Shown: positions 7,867-15,657, counted from the stretch's first letter. The stretch is 17,807 nt of DNA from an uncultured Bacteroidales bacterium (GCA_946184195.1 CAMHEP010000019.1:1-17807); one strand, 5' to 3'. The notes: generated by a model from the letters alone, not told the origin. Numbers and translations: made by a program.

Positions 7867-8631
7867 ATGGAGATACTTATAACCAATGACGACGGATGGG
7901 GCGTTCAGGGTATTATGACCCTGACGCGTCTCATGACCCGTTTAGGTCATGTGACAGTAGTAGCACCGGACGGACCGCGGAGTAGCATGTCGAATGCTAT
8001 CTCAATGACCAAACCCATGACCTTGGAAAAGGTTGATTTGTCTACTTGTACCGTTTTCACCGAAGAAGAGAAAGCTCTCATAGATGTCTATATCACGAAC
8101 GGTACTCCATCTGATTGCGTCAAGTTGGCACTCAATGTCCTCTTTGAAGACGACCCGACCCGTATCTCTCTTATGGTCAGCGGCATCAACCATGGGTCTA
8201 ATGCATCTATCAATGTTGTCTATTCGGGCACAATGGGGGCATGTTTCACCGGTTGCGAACATGGCATACGAGCCATCGGTTTCTCTATCTACACGCACGA
8301 AAACCCGACAGATCTCAGTCATTTCGAGCCCTATATTGTTGACCTATGCCGTCACCTCTTAGACGAAGAATGGGATACTAACATGTGCTACAACGTCAAC
8401 GCACCTGTCGGCGAGATTAAGGGCATTCAGTGGACTCGTCAATGCAGAGGGCATTGGCAGAAAGAAATCGAGATGCGTCCCGATGAGAACGGTAGTCCAC
8501 TCTACTGGTTGACAGGGAACTTTGTCAACGAGGAACCCGATGCCACTGATACGGACGAATACGCTATTGCACACGGATATATCTCCGTCCAACCCTGTAC
8601 CGTGGATATGACTTACTACAAGGCACTATAA
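7867..8631 (+). CDS. surE: 5'/3'-nucleotidase SurE
   Basis: Metal-dependent nucleotidase that removes phosphate from nucleoside monophosphates, linked to stationary-phase survival in E. coli. The 254 residues hold the family landmarks: N-terminal ILITNDDG (3-10) with metal ligands Asp8 and Asp9, APDGPRSSMSNAI (33-45) with the active-site Ser/Asn region, NGTPSDCV (78-85), SGINHGSN (105-112) with metal-binding Asn108, and YSGTMGA (119-125). Length is typical of the family. It starts at ATG 7867; an AGGAGA box at about 7846 is too far upstream (about 16 nt) to be a normal ribosome site. The next reading frame starts within 20-60 bp on the same strand. Confidence 0.93.
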   Translation: MEILITNDDGWGVQGIMTLTRLMTRLGHVTVVAPDGPRSSMSNAISMTKPMTLEKVDLSTCTVFTEEEKALIDVYITNGTPSDCVKLALNVLFEDDPTRISLMVSGINHGSNASINVVYSGTMGACFTGCEHGIRAIGFSIYTHENPTDLSHFEPYIVDLCRHLLDEEWDTNMCYNVNAPVGEIKGIQWTRQCRGHWQKEIEMRPDENGSPLYWLTGNFVNEEPDATDTDEYAIAHGYISVQPCTVDMTYYKAL

Positions 8632-8688
8632 CTTAATAAATAGTACTACATCACACTGGAACGCTTTGATAAATATTGGATAGGCATC

Positions 8689-8934
8689 GTGTTGGGACTA
8701 ATACTTCCGGCACTTTTCTGTGTGGTTTATATAGAGAATTTTCACCTTTGGTCGACTTTCCAAACCTTTGGTATGTTGCTTAAAGAGACATTCTCCCGTC
8801 TGCTTTATCTGAGTGTCTTTCCTAATTTGGCATTGATTTTTGTCTTCTACACCCTAGACGCATGGCGTCTAAGCAAGGGGGTGCTTATCGGTGCTTTTCC
8901 TTACATCATTGCGAGCGTTATCCTCACCATTTAA
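8689..8934 (+). CDS. Small three-helix membrane protein; real N-terminus probably further upstream
   Basis: A small hydrophobic protein of unknown function with about three membrane segments: VLGLILPALFCVVYI, LLYLSVFPNLALIFVFYTL and GVLIGAFPYIIASVILTI. The coordinates given start at a GTG (8689), the only ATG/GTG/TTG start in frame after surE. The frame is open upstream to a TAG at 8641, and the codons between encode ITLERFDKYWIGI, which leads naturally into the first membrane helix and looks like the true N-terminus of this protein type (a start near ATC 8650 or CTG 8656). So the gene either uses a rare start codon, has lost its ATG by a single substitution, or contains a base error. Its stop lies 5 bp from the convergent lpxB stop. 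Confidence 0.6.
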   Translation: MLGLILPALFCVVYIENFHLWSTFQTFGMLLKETFSRLLYLSVFPNLALIFVFYTLDAWRLSKGVLIGAFPYIIASVILTI

Positions 8935-8939
8935 ACATT

Positions 8940-10052
8940 TTATTTCCTAAGTAACACTATTCTGCGGGCTGCATGAACAGCTGCGGGAGTATCACCAAGT
9001 GTTTGGTTAAGGCGTTTATATTCGGCGAGCATGTCAGACCGATATTTTTCGTCGTTCAGTAGGCGTTCCAGTTCAGCGCGCACCTCTTTCACGGTGAAAC
9101 GATAGCTGACCATCTCTTGTATCACCTCTTTATCTGCTATGATATTAACGAGTGTGAAGAACGGTATAGAGAAAATCAGTGGTCGCAAGAAACCGAGTGT
9201 TTTACTGAGCATCACATAGTATACCGCTACTTGCGGGCATCCCAGCAAAGCGGTCTCAAGTGTTGCTGTTCCGGAGTTGACTATTGCCGCGCGCGCTGTA
9301 GCCACAGCGGCATAGGTATTTCGTGTCAAGGTCTCCCCACCGCGTAGATAAGAACGATAGAAGTCATCATCAATGCCGGGTGCTGCCGCCACGACGATAG
9401 GATAATCATTAAAAGAACGTGCAGCCTCCAGCATTAGGGGCAAACAATGCTTGACCTCACTTCGCCTGGAGCCGGGCAAGATAGCTATATGTGGGGTACA
9501 CTCCGCGGAAGCATGAACAGGAGAGCTATTCGTACTACGCCACTTACGAATACTATCCATGGTCGGGTTTCCCACATAGCGACATGTGTATCCGTAGCGG
9601 CGGTAAAAACTCTCCTCAAACGGGAAAATACCCAATACCTCATCGCATAGACGGCAAATCTCATGGATGCGGAATGTTTTCCAAGCCCAGACCTTTGGCG
9701 GGATATAATAGACTATCCGTATCTGAGGCAGGTTCTTGCGGGCGAAACGCGCCATACGCAGGTTGAAACTGGGATAGTCGATGAGCACGAGCACATCCGG
9801 TTTCTCGTCCATCAGTGCCTGCTCAGCAATACGAAAATTGCGCCACACGCTGCCTATGTTCATCAAGACCGCCCATATGCCCATAAAAGCCATGTGTCGA
9901 TAATCCTGATAGAGACGGCACCCGGCAGCGACCATCTTGTCGCCGCCGAGTCCGCTAAACTGTGCCGTCGGGTCCTCCTGCTTCAGCGCCTCTATGAGGT
10001 TGGCTGCATGCAAATCACCCGACGCCTCGCCTGCTATCAGGAAATACTTCAT
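8940..10052 (-). CDS. lpxB: Lipid-A-disaccharide synthase
   Basis: Glycosyltransferase (family GT19) at the inner membrane surface that joins lipid X and UDP-2,3-diacylglucosamine to form the lipid A disaccharide. The 370 residues carry the family motifs in order: GEASGD (8-13), IDYPSFN (91-97), YIPPKVWAWK (116-125), LPGSRRSEV (192-200), NSGTATLE (259-266) and a VNIIADK stretch near 303-309. Length matches the family (about 370-390). The ATG is 2 bp beyond the M16 peptidase stop, so translation is probably coupled and the gene is probably transcribed from the M16 promoter at 12934-12965. Its 3' end meets the small membrane gene tail to tail with a 5-bp gap. Confidence 0.94.
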   Translation of the reverse strand: MKYFLIAGEASGDLHAANLIEALKQEDPTAQFSGLGGDKMVAAGCRLYQDYRHMAFMGIWAVLMNIGSVWRNFRIAEQALMDEKPDVLVLIDYPSFNLRMARFARKNLPQIRIVYYIPPKVWAWKTFRIHEICRLCDEVLGIFPFEESFYRRYGYTCRYVGNPTMDSIRKWRSTNSSPVHASAECTPHIAILPGSRRSEVKHCLPLMLEAARSFNDYPIVVAAAPGIDDDFYRSYLRGGETLTRNTYAAVATARAAIVNSGTATLETALLGCPQVAVYYVMLSKTLGFLRPLIFSIPFFTLVNIIADKEVIQEMVSYRFTVKEVRAELERLLNDEKYRSDMLAEYKRLNQTLGDTPAAVHAARRIVLLRK

Positions 10053-10054
10053 CT

Positions 10055-12856
10055 TTACTCCTCCGGCATCATCACCACCTCAATGACGTTACCCGGTTCA
10101 AGCAAGCGGATGAGGGTTTTCTGAACACTCTCTGAGGTAAGGGCATTCACAGCATCCACATAGTGGGTACGATAATCGATACCGGTCATCATATAACTAC
10201 GAAGTATACTCAGCCACCAGCTATTCTTTTCGATGTTCTCCTCATAGTCCTTGAGCATGGACTCTTTCTCCTTGCGTAGATCTTCTTCGAGCGGACCGTT
10301 CTTGCGAATAGTATTTACTTCCTCGTGTATGATATCCATGAGGCGTGTCTGCATCTTCGGGTCCGTGTCGTATACCATCTGCAGGGATGCCTGTGGTACG
10401 GGACGATAACTCATCGTGCCCCAGCAGCTCACACCGTAAGTACCGCCTTCGCGTTCGCGAGCACTTTCTAAATAGCGTGTATCGAGTACTCGTCCCACCA
10501 TCTGCATATTGAGGATATGCGATAAGGTATAGTCCATATCGTAGGAGCTAAAGCGGACATAGTTACTGGCAGTATGTGTCTCCATCGGTTTGACGAAATA
10601 GTTTTTCACCTCACCCTTGGGACTACGTACACCTCGGTCAACGGCTATCTCATGTTTGGATTTCTTTCCCTTGATACCACCTAGCCAACGGCATACCATA
10701 TCTCTCAACGCCTTGTCCTTAGGGTCTACATTACCTACCAATACAAAGGTGAAGTCAGCCGCATTGGAGAAACGCTCCTTGTAAATAGCTAATGCTTTGT
10801 CCATGTCCACTTTCTCCAGCATGGCCATATTGAGCAGTGTGACACGTTCGGAGTAGTTATTGCTAACCATCGAGATGGAATCGCGCCATCCTGCTTTGGG
10901 GTTAGCGTCCTTATTGACCAATTGTGTCTTCAATAGGTTGAGCAAGGTCTGATAAGCGTCCTCATCGCGACGTAGAGCGGTAAAGTTGAGGTATACGAGT
11001 TGCAGCATCGTCTCCAAGTCTTTCACCGATGAAGAGCCTTCCATAGATTCGGTATAGGCATCTATCTCACTCTCCAGATTAACAGTCTTGCCGGTTAGTG
11101 CCTTACGCAAATCATTCATTGAGAAATCACCCAGTCCCATGAAAGAAACAATATCCGAGGCTAAGGTTGCCGAAGGCAGGTCTTTGGTCTCCACCATCGA
11201 CTTACCGCCCAACGAGAAGCCGTTCAGCAGTACCTCGTCAGCCTTGAAAGCTGTGGGTTTGATAACAACCTTCATACCGTTGGATAATGTCCATTCGGTA
11301 GCGCCAAAGGCAGGCAACTCTTTCTCCTGCTTAATCTTTCCCGCTTTGGGCGCATGTTTAACCAGTCGGGAATCCACCTTCTTCACCTCAGGAGCGGCTA
11401 TCTCCATATGCTCCACCTCGTTGAGGATATCGAGCGCTTCACGCTTCGAGGGGATATACACTCCTGCTTTATCAGGACCGAGTATAGCAATACCGGGATT
11501 CGGGTGCACATAGCCCTCAGCAATCTTATTGATACTCTGTAGGTCAAGCATCGGTATAACCGCCTGTACGAAATCATACTCCCACGTAATGCCCGGGATA
11601 GGGTCGCCATCCTCAAAATTGCGAATATACTCCCGTGCCAAGGTGATGTTGCGTTGTGTATTGCGCTCGTTGAAGGCTTTTTCATACTCATTGAGGAGAC
11701 TATTCTTAGCCAGTTCCAACTCATTCTCGGTGAAACCATAACGACGCATCTTCTCCACCTCCATCAGCACATCCCTCAGTGCCTGTGTCTCAAAGCCCTC
11801 CTTGGGGACTGCCACCACTTCGAAAGCGTCTTTCAGTTTCACGGTCTCGCCATAGTAAGCGTGTGCCTGAGCGATGTGGGCATCGCTCTTGAGCATCAAT
11901 TCAGCAAAACGCTGGTTGAGCATCTCACCAATCAGGCTATGGCATAGATCCATCACATAGGCCATATCGGTTCCCTCAACGGCTTTAGGCAGTTGCTCAT
12001 GCAGGTATTCGATGCTTATTCGTGTAGCGGGTGCCTCTTTGTCGGTAGCGATAGCCACGACGGGATGTTCGCGGAAATCCACGGTATAGAGAGGTCGTTC
12101 TCCGCGATTAGTGCGTTCGGGTACATCCGCCCATAGGGCTTTAATCTTAGCCTCAATAGCATCGACATCTATATCTCCAACGACGATAATAGCCTGGTTG
12201 TCGGGGCCATACCACTTATGGTAGTAGGAGCGTAAGGCCTCGTAAGCAAAGTTATTAATAACAGCTGTATCACCGATAACGTCGCGCTTGCCGTACTGGG
12301 AGTTAGGATATAGTTCGGCATTCACCTTCTTGGACATGCGTCCCCATGCACTATTGCGTGTACGCCATTCCTCACGTATGACACCTCGCTCCGCCTCTAT
12401 TTCCTCGGGAAGAAGGAGCAGACCGCATGCCCAGTCGTGCATGACGAGCAGTGCGGAGTCAACTATGCCCTCGCGATAGGTGGGGACATCACTCAAACGA
12501 TAGACAGTCTCATCAATGCCGGTATAGGCGTTGATATTGCCGCCGAAGTTGACACCGACGGATTCGAAGTACTTGATGATTCCTTTTCCGGGGAAGTGCT
12601 GCGTACCATTGAACGCCATATGCTCAAGGAAGTGCGCCAATCCATTCTGGTCGTCCTCCTCGAGGACAGCCCCCACGGCTTGGGCTATATGGAAATCTGC
12701 GCGTTGTTTAGGTTGCTCATTATGCCGGATATAGTAAGTCAATCCGTTATCCAATTTTCCGACGCGTACATTGGGGTCGACAGGTAACATAGTCGGCTGC
12801 TGCGCCGCCGCGATCACTGCTAAACCAAGCAGCAGTAAAGTTGTTAGTTTTCTCAT
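10055..12856 (-). CDS. Secreted M16-family zinc metallopeptidase (pitrilysin/insulinase type)
   Basis: Large exported peptidase of 933 residues made of two M16 halves. The signal peptide is MRKLTTLLLLGLAVIAAAQ, cut near Ala18 or Gln19, giving a periplasmic or outer-membrane-associated enzyme. The inverted zinc motif HFLEH is at 75-79 (His75, Glu78, His79), and the third ligand Glu156 sits 77 residues on, the pitrilysin spacing. The C-terminal half (about 480-933) has the M16 fold pattern without a zinc motif and includes the substrate-side element REREGGTYGV. An upstream ATG at 12901 would add 15 non-signal-like residues; 12856 is chosen because it gives a clean signal peptide. The gene has its own promoter and leader and runs into lpxB with a 2-bp gap. 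The natural substrate is unknown. Confidence 0.93.
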   Translation of the reverse strand: MRKLTTLLLLGLAVIAAAQQPTMLPVDPNVRVGKLDNGLTYYIRHNEQPKQRADFHIAQAVGAVLEEDDQNGLAHFLEHMAFNGTQHFPGKGIIKYFESVGVNFGGNINAYTGIDETVYRLSDVPTYREGIVDSALLVMHDWACGLLLLPEEIEAERGVIREEWRTRNSAWGRMSKKVNAELYPNSQYGKRDVIGDTAVINNFAYEALRSYYHKWYGPDNQAIIVVGDIDVDAIEAKIKALWADVPERTNRGERPLYTVDFREHPVVAIATDKEAPATRISIEYLHEQLPKAVEGTDMAYVMDLCHSLIGEMLNQRFAELMLKSDAHIAQAHAYYGETVKLKDAFEVVAVPKEGFETQALRDVLMEVEKMRRYGFTENELELAKNSLLNEYEKAFNERNTQRNITLAREYIRNFEDGDPIPGITWEYDFVQAVIPMLDLQSINKIAEGYVHPNPGIAILGPDKAGVYIPSKREALDILNEVEHMEIAAPEVKKVDSRLVKHAPKAGKIKQEKELPAFGATEWTLSNGMKVVIKPTAFKADEVLLNGFSLGGKSMVETKDLPSATLASDIVSFMGLGDFSMNDLRKALTGKTVNLESEIDAYTESMEGSSSVKDLETMLQLVYLNFTALRRDEDAYQTLLNLLKTQLVNKDANPKAGWRDSISMVSNNYSERVTLLNMAMLEKVDMDKALAIYKERFSNAADFTFVLVGNVDPKDKALRDMVCRWLGGIKGKKSKHEIAVDRGVRSPKGEVKNYFVKPMETHTASNYVRFSSYDMDYTLSHILNMQMVGRVLDTRYLESAREREGGTYGVSCWGTMSYRPVPQASLQMVYDTDPKMQTRLMDIIHEEVNTIRKNGPLEEDLRKEKESMLKDYEENIEKNSWWLSILRSYMMTGIDYRTHYVDAVNALTSESVQKTLIRLLEPGNVIEVVMMPEE

Positions 12857-12902
12857 TGTATACACTAATTTATAGAATGAACATGATTGTTTTGCTATCA
12901 TC

Positions 12903-12919
12903 AGTAGCCAATGGCTACT
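12903..12919. promoter_or_regulatory. 17-bp palindrome in the M16 leader (possible operator)
   Basis: AGTAGCCA (12903-12910), one central base, then TGGCTACT (12912-12919) form a perfect 8-bp inverted repeat. It lies just downstream of the predicted transcription start, about +9 to +25. The single-base centre makes a stable RNA hairpin less likely than a binding site for a dimeric regulator, though opening the inner pairs would still allow a weak hairpin. Confidence 0.45.
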
Positions 12920-12933
12920 AACTTATTTGAGTG

Positions 12934-12965
12934 CAAAGGTAGCATTTTTTTTTCATATGCACAAA
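12934..12965 (-). promoter_or_regulatory. Bacteroidetes-type promoter of the M16 peptidase-lpxB unit
   Basis: On the minus strand TTTG (12965-12962), a 20-bp spacer and a perfect TACCTTTG (12941-12934) match the Bacteroidetes -33/-7 consensus TTTG / TAnnTTTG with usual spacing. The predicted start of transcription is near 12928, giving a leader of about 72 nt. The -33 box is the tail of the T tract of the upstream terminator. Confidence 0.7.
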
Positions 12966-12991
12966 AAAAACGCCCTTTCGAGCGTTTTTTT
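12963..12991 (-). terminator. Intrinsic terminator between the ftsH side and the M16 gene
   Basis: A7-CGC, an 8-nt loop containing TTCG on the + strand, and GCG-T7 form a GC-cored hairpin flanked by an A tract and a T tract, so it can work in both directions. On the minus strand it ends in T8 and would stop transcripts coming from rsfS-ftsH and the non-coding stretch. An alternative fold pairs CT with AG around a TTCG tetraloop. Confidence 0.65.
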
Positions 12992-13263
12992 ATTCATTCA
13001 CAGCGTTATTAAACAGCTACATTTATTGTAGAGAGTCCATTCCTTACAAACAGGAGCCTCCATGTGCGCGACTACGCCACATGGCAGTAATCTGTTCCAA
13101 AGTCCCATCCAAAGGTAAGGAGAGGTCCACGTCGTGGAAACAGAAATAGTTAATGCCGAGTTTTTGTATAATCTCAAACCCCGCATCCGCTTCAGGGGCT
13201 AGTTACCTACTGCATAACACGTAGTGGTGACTATGTGATGACTATGTGGTCACTATGTGGTCA
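12992..13263. other. Non-coding stretch between ftsH and the terminator
   Basis: About 270 bp without an intact gene. It holds, from the ftsH side, most of a four-copy 11-bp repeat, a short unremarkable spacer, the xylA remnant, and a small inverted repeat CTACA / TGTAG (13017-13031). An open frame of about 60 codons on the minus strand (12998-13186) is out of frame with the remnant and shows no protein-like features. Confidence 0.6.
13044..13202 (-). pseudogene. Fragment of a xylose isomerase gene (xylA remnant)
   Basis: Between two in-frame stop codons (TAA at 13205-13203 and TAA at 13046-13044) lies an open stretch of 52 codons without a plausible start. Residues 5-27 read A-DAGFEIIQKLGI-N-YFCFHDVDL. 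Bacteroidetes and Piromyces xylose isomerases have DAGFEIMQKLGI-P-YYCFHDVDL at about residues 80-103, including the catalytic His and Asp of FHDxD. The match ends there: the following SLPLDGTLEQITAMW is not xylose isomerase that I recognise. The rest of the roughly 440-residue enzyme is absent from the flanks. This is a gene relic, not a working gene. The second half holds an inverted repeat CCATGTG / CACATGG (13060-13066, 13078-13084). Confidence 0.6.
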
Positions 13264-13268
13264 CTATC
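13225..13268. repeat. Four tandem copies of an 11-bp repeat across the ftsH stop codon
   Basis: Four head-to-tail units of 11 bp read TGGTGACTATG, TGATGACTATG, TGGTCACTATG and TGGTCACTATC at 13225, 13236, 13247 and 13258. The consensus is TGGTSACTATG with one to three differences between copies. The ftsH stop codon (13264-13266, CTA on this strand) lies in the last unit, so copy-number change would lengthen only the 3' untranslated region. The 11-bp period is about one helical turn. Confidence 0.85.
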
Positions 13269-15321
13269 CAGCTGCAGGGGTGTCGCCTGTTTGCACCGCG
13301 TTAGCGGAGGAGGTTGGGGCTGCGGGTTTGTGTGCCGTGCGGCGTTTGGGTTTGGCAGCCGTTTGTTGAGCCTCGTTATTGGCAGCTATGATCTGGTCCC
13401 CACGGCTTTGCCACGGACGCGGTCCGAGGATATGCTCGACATCCTCGTGTGTGATAACCTCACGCTCGATGAGCAGTTCAGCCAAGGCGTTATGTCCGTC
13501 CTTATGCTCGACGAGGATACGTTTAGCGCGTGCCATCTGCTCTTCGATAATCTTGTGCGACTCCTCATCAATGAGTTCCGCAGTCTTATCAGAATAGGGT
13601 TTGGTGAAGCCATAGTCGTATCGTCCGGTGGAGTCATAGAAAGAGAGGTCCTTGAGTCGTTCGCTCATTCCATAGTAAGCGACCATGGCATACGCCTGTT
13701 TGGTAGCCCGTTCGAGGTCATTGAGTGCGCCGGTGGAGGTCTGTGAGAGGAAGACCTCTTCAGCAGCTCGTCCGCCGAGCAGCGAACAGAGTTCGTCGAG
13801 AAGGTGTTCACGATTGGTGAGTTGTCGTTCCTCGGGCAGGTACCATGCGGCGCCGAGAGCCATACCACGAGGTACGATAGTGACCTTAACGAGGGGGTTG
13901 GCATAACGCAGTAGCCATGAGATAGTGGCATGTCCCGCTTCATGGTAAGCAATCGAACGTTTCTCGTCGTCGGTCATGATTTTGTTCTTACGTTCGAGTC
14001 CACCGATGATACGGTCAACGGCATCCATGAAGTCCTGTTTGCCAACTTTCTTATGTCCATTGCGTGCAGCGATGAGAGCCGCCTCGTTGCAGACGTTAGC
14101 TATGTCGGCACCGGAGAAGCCGGGAGTCTGCTTAGCGAGGAAGTCGATATCGATAGTCTGGTCAATCTTAATCGGCCGGAGATGCACACCAAAAATCTCC
14201 TTACGCTCCTGCAAGTCAGGCAGTTCGACATGTATCTGTCGGTCGAAACGTCCGGCACGCAGCAAAGCGGAGTCAAGGACATCAGCCCGGTTGGTAGCGG
14301 CAAGGATGATGACGCCGGAGTTGGTACCGAAGCCATCCATTTCGGTGAGGAGTTGGTTAAGCGTAGACTCTCGTTCATCATTACCTCCGGTCATGACGCT
14401 CTTGCCACGTGCACGACCTACGGCATCAATCTCGTCGATGAAGATGATAGCCGGAGCCTTCTCCTTAGCTTGTCGGAAGAGGTCTCGTACACGGCTGGCA
14501 CCGACGCCGACGAACATCTCAACGAAGTCGCTACCGGACATCGAGAAGAAGGGTACGTCAGCTTCTCCCGCCACGGCTTTCGCCAAGAGGGTCTTACCGG
14601 TACCCGGAGGTCCTACGAGGAGTGCACCCTTGGGAATCTTACCTCCCAGTTCGGTATATTTCTGCGGATTCTTGAGGAAAGCGACAATCTCCTGCACCTC
14701 TTCCTTGGCACCAGCCAAACCAGCGACATCCTTGAAAGTGACTTTATCCTTTTTGTCCTTATCAAAGACCTGTGCCTGTGCTTTTCCGACGCCGAAGATA
14801 CCTCCCGCCATGCCACTTCCCAAGCCTCGTCCCATCCACATGAAGAAGAGGAAGATGAGCAAGATAGGCATGACGTTGGCTAGAATAAGATACCAATAGT
14901 CGTGCGCCTTTTCGAAGGTGACATCAATAGGTTGCAGTCCGGCTTTCTTGCGTTCACGATTTTGGTTGTCCATATACTTAGCGAATTCCTCGACGGAAGG
15001 TATGAGTGCGATGAGTTCACCCTTGGTCTTTTGTCCGGCATCCACAGAGCCAAAGACTATACCGTAGCTTTGCTCCCGGATGTGTGCTTTAGCCCTATTG
15101 TCGTCGTAGACAGTGAGTTTCTCGACCATGTTTTGTTCGATATAAGCGGTGAACTTGGTATAACTCAAGTCTTTCTGCACAGCATCTTCCTTAGCCGGAG
15201 AGAAGAAAAATCCAGCCAATGCTATTAAGAAGAAGAGATACCACACCCAGCCCCAATTGCGTTTGGGACGCTTCCCCTTGTTGTTGGGGTTATTGTTCAT
15301 CATACGTTGTCTGTTTGCCAT
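13264..15321 (-). CDS. ftsH: ATP-dependent zinc metalloprotease FtsH
   Basis: Membrane-anchored AAA+ protease that extracts and degrades membrane and unstable soluble proteins. With the start at 15321 it has 685 residues: first membrane helix (about 25-40), an external FtsH_ext domain, second helix (about 142-162), AAA+ module with Walker A GPPGTGKT (237-244), pore residues MFVGVGA (269-275), Walker B IIFIDEID (292-299) and SRH region ATNRADVLDSALLRAGRFD (342-360), then the M41 zinc site HEAGH (460-464) with third ligand Asp535 in TGALND. The C-terminus is a Lys/Pro/Ala/Thr-rich tail of about 45 residues. A start at 15393 is too deep within rsfS; ATGs at 15303 or 15300 are also possible. It overlaps the rsfS end by 32 bp, suggesting coupled translation. 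Confidence 0.96.
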   Translation of the reverse strand: MANRQRMMNNNPNNKGKRPKRNWGWVWYLFFLIALAGFFFSPAKEDAVQKDLSYTKFTAYIEQNMVEKLTVYDDNRAKAHIREQSYGIVFGSVDAGQKTKGELIALIPSVEEFAKYMDNQNRERKKAGLQPIDVTFEKAHDYWYLILANVMPILLIFLFFMWMGRGLGSGMAGGIFGVGKAQAQVFDKDKKDKVTFKDVAGLAGAKEEVQEIVAFLKNPQKYTELGGKIPKGALLVGPPGTGKTLLAKAVAGEADVPFFSMSGSDFVEMFVGVGASRVRDLFRQAKEKAPAIIFIDEIDAVGRARGKSVMTGGNDERESTLNQLLTEMDGFGTNSGVIILAATNRADVLDSALLRAGRFDRQIHVELPDLQERKEIFGVHLRPIKIDQTIDIDFLAKQTPGFSGADIANVCNEAALIAARNGHKKVGKQDFMDAVDRIIGGLERKNKIMTDDEKRSIAYHEAGHATISWLLRYANPLVKVTIVPRGMALGAAWYLPEERQLTNREHLLDELCSLLGGRAAEEVFLSQTSTGALNDLERATKQAYAMVAYYGMSERLKDLSFYDSTGRYDYGFTKPYSDKTAELIDEESHKIIEEQMARAKRILVEHKDGHNALAELLIEREVITHEDVEHILGPRPWQSRGDQIIAANNEAQQTAAKPKRRTAHKPAAPTSSANAVQTGDTPAAG

Positions 15322-15649
15322 CACTCCAAAGATTTTCGATATCGTAATAAGCGCGTGGTTCGCGCAACATGATATGGACAAAGATTGTGCCATAGTCCAT
15401 AGCTATCCATTCACCATTCTCCTCGCCGGCTGTAGCCAAGGGATGTATGTGTGTGTTGGTACGGACGAAGTCGTCCACTTCGTCACGAATAGCGCGTAGC
15501 TGGTTGCCACTTCCTCCCTCACACACGACCATATACTCCACAGGAGCTTCTTTGACTTTCTTAAGGTCGATAGCGACAATACGTTGTCCTTTCTTATTGC
15601 GGATACCTTCGACAATGGTATCCAATAGTTTTTTGGTAGATATATTCAT
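15290..15649 (-). CDS. rsfS: Ribosome silencing factor RsfS
   Basis: Small cytoplasmic protein (119 residues) that binds ribosomal protein uL14 on the large subunit and blocks subunit joining when nutrients are short. Family hallmarks are AIDLKKVKEAPVEYMVVCEG (26-45), the WIAMDYG segment (81-87) and the C-terminal YYDIENLWSD (101-110). Length is typical of the family (YbeB/Iojap). It is the first gene of a pair with ftsH, whose start lies within its 3' end. The 91-bp gap from clpX carries two hairpins, one of them immediately before the rsfS start codon. Confidence 0.93.
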   Translation of the reverse strand: MNISTKKLLDTIVEGIRNKKGQRIVAIDLKKVKEAPVEYMVVCEGGSGNQLRAIRDEVDDFVRTNTHIHPLATAGEENGEWIAMDYGTIFVHIMLREPRAYYDIENLWSDGKQTTYDEQ

Positions 15650-15657
15650 AAGTGCTT

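Noticed and set aside
13060..13084. Inverted repeat CCATGTG / CACATGG as a terminator for ftsH
   Set aside because: The 11-nt loop and lack of a following T tract make it a poor terminator; the hairpin at 12963-12991 is much better.
12998..13186. A 62-codon minus-strand open frame between ftsH and the terminator
   Set aside because: It is out of frame with the xylA-like segment and has no coding features.
13225..13268. The 11-bp repeat as a CRISPR array or replication-origin iterons
   Set aside because: There are no spacers between the units, so it is not CRISPR; iterons are usually longer, and there is no replication gene nearby.
13930..14899. Two long overlapping + strand open frames of more than 300 codons opposite ftsH
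   Set aside because: They mirror the codon pattern of ftsH, have no recognisable domains, and ftsH is certain; they are antisense shadows.
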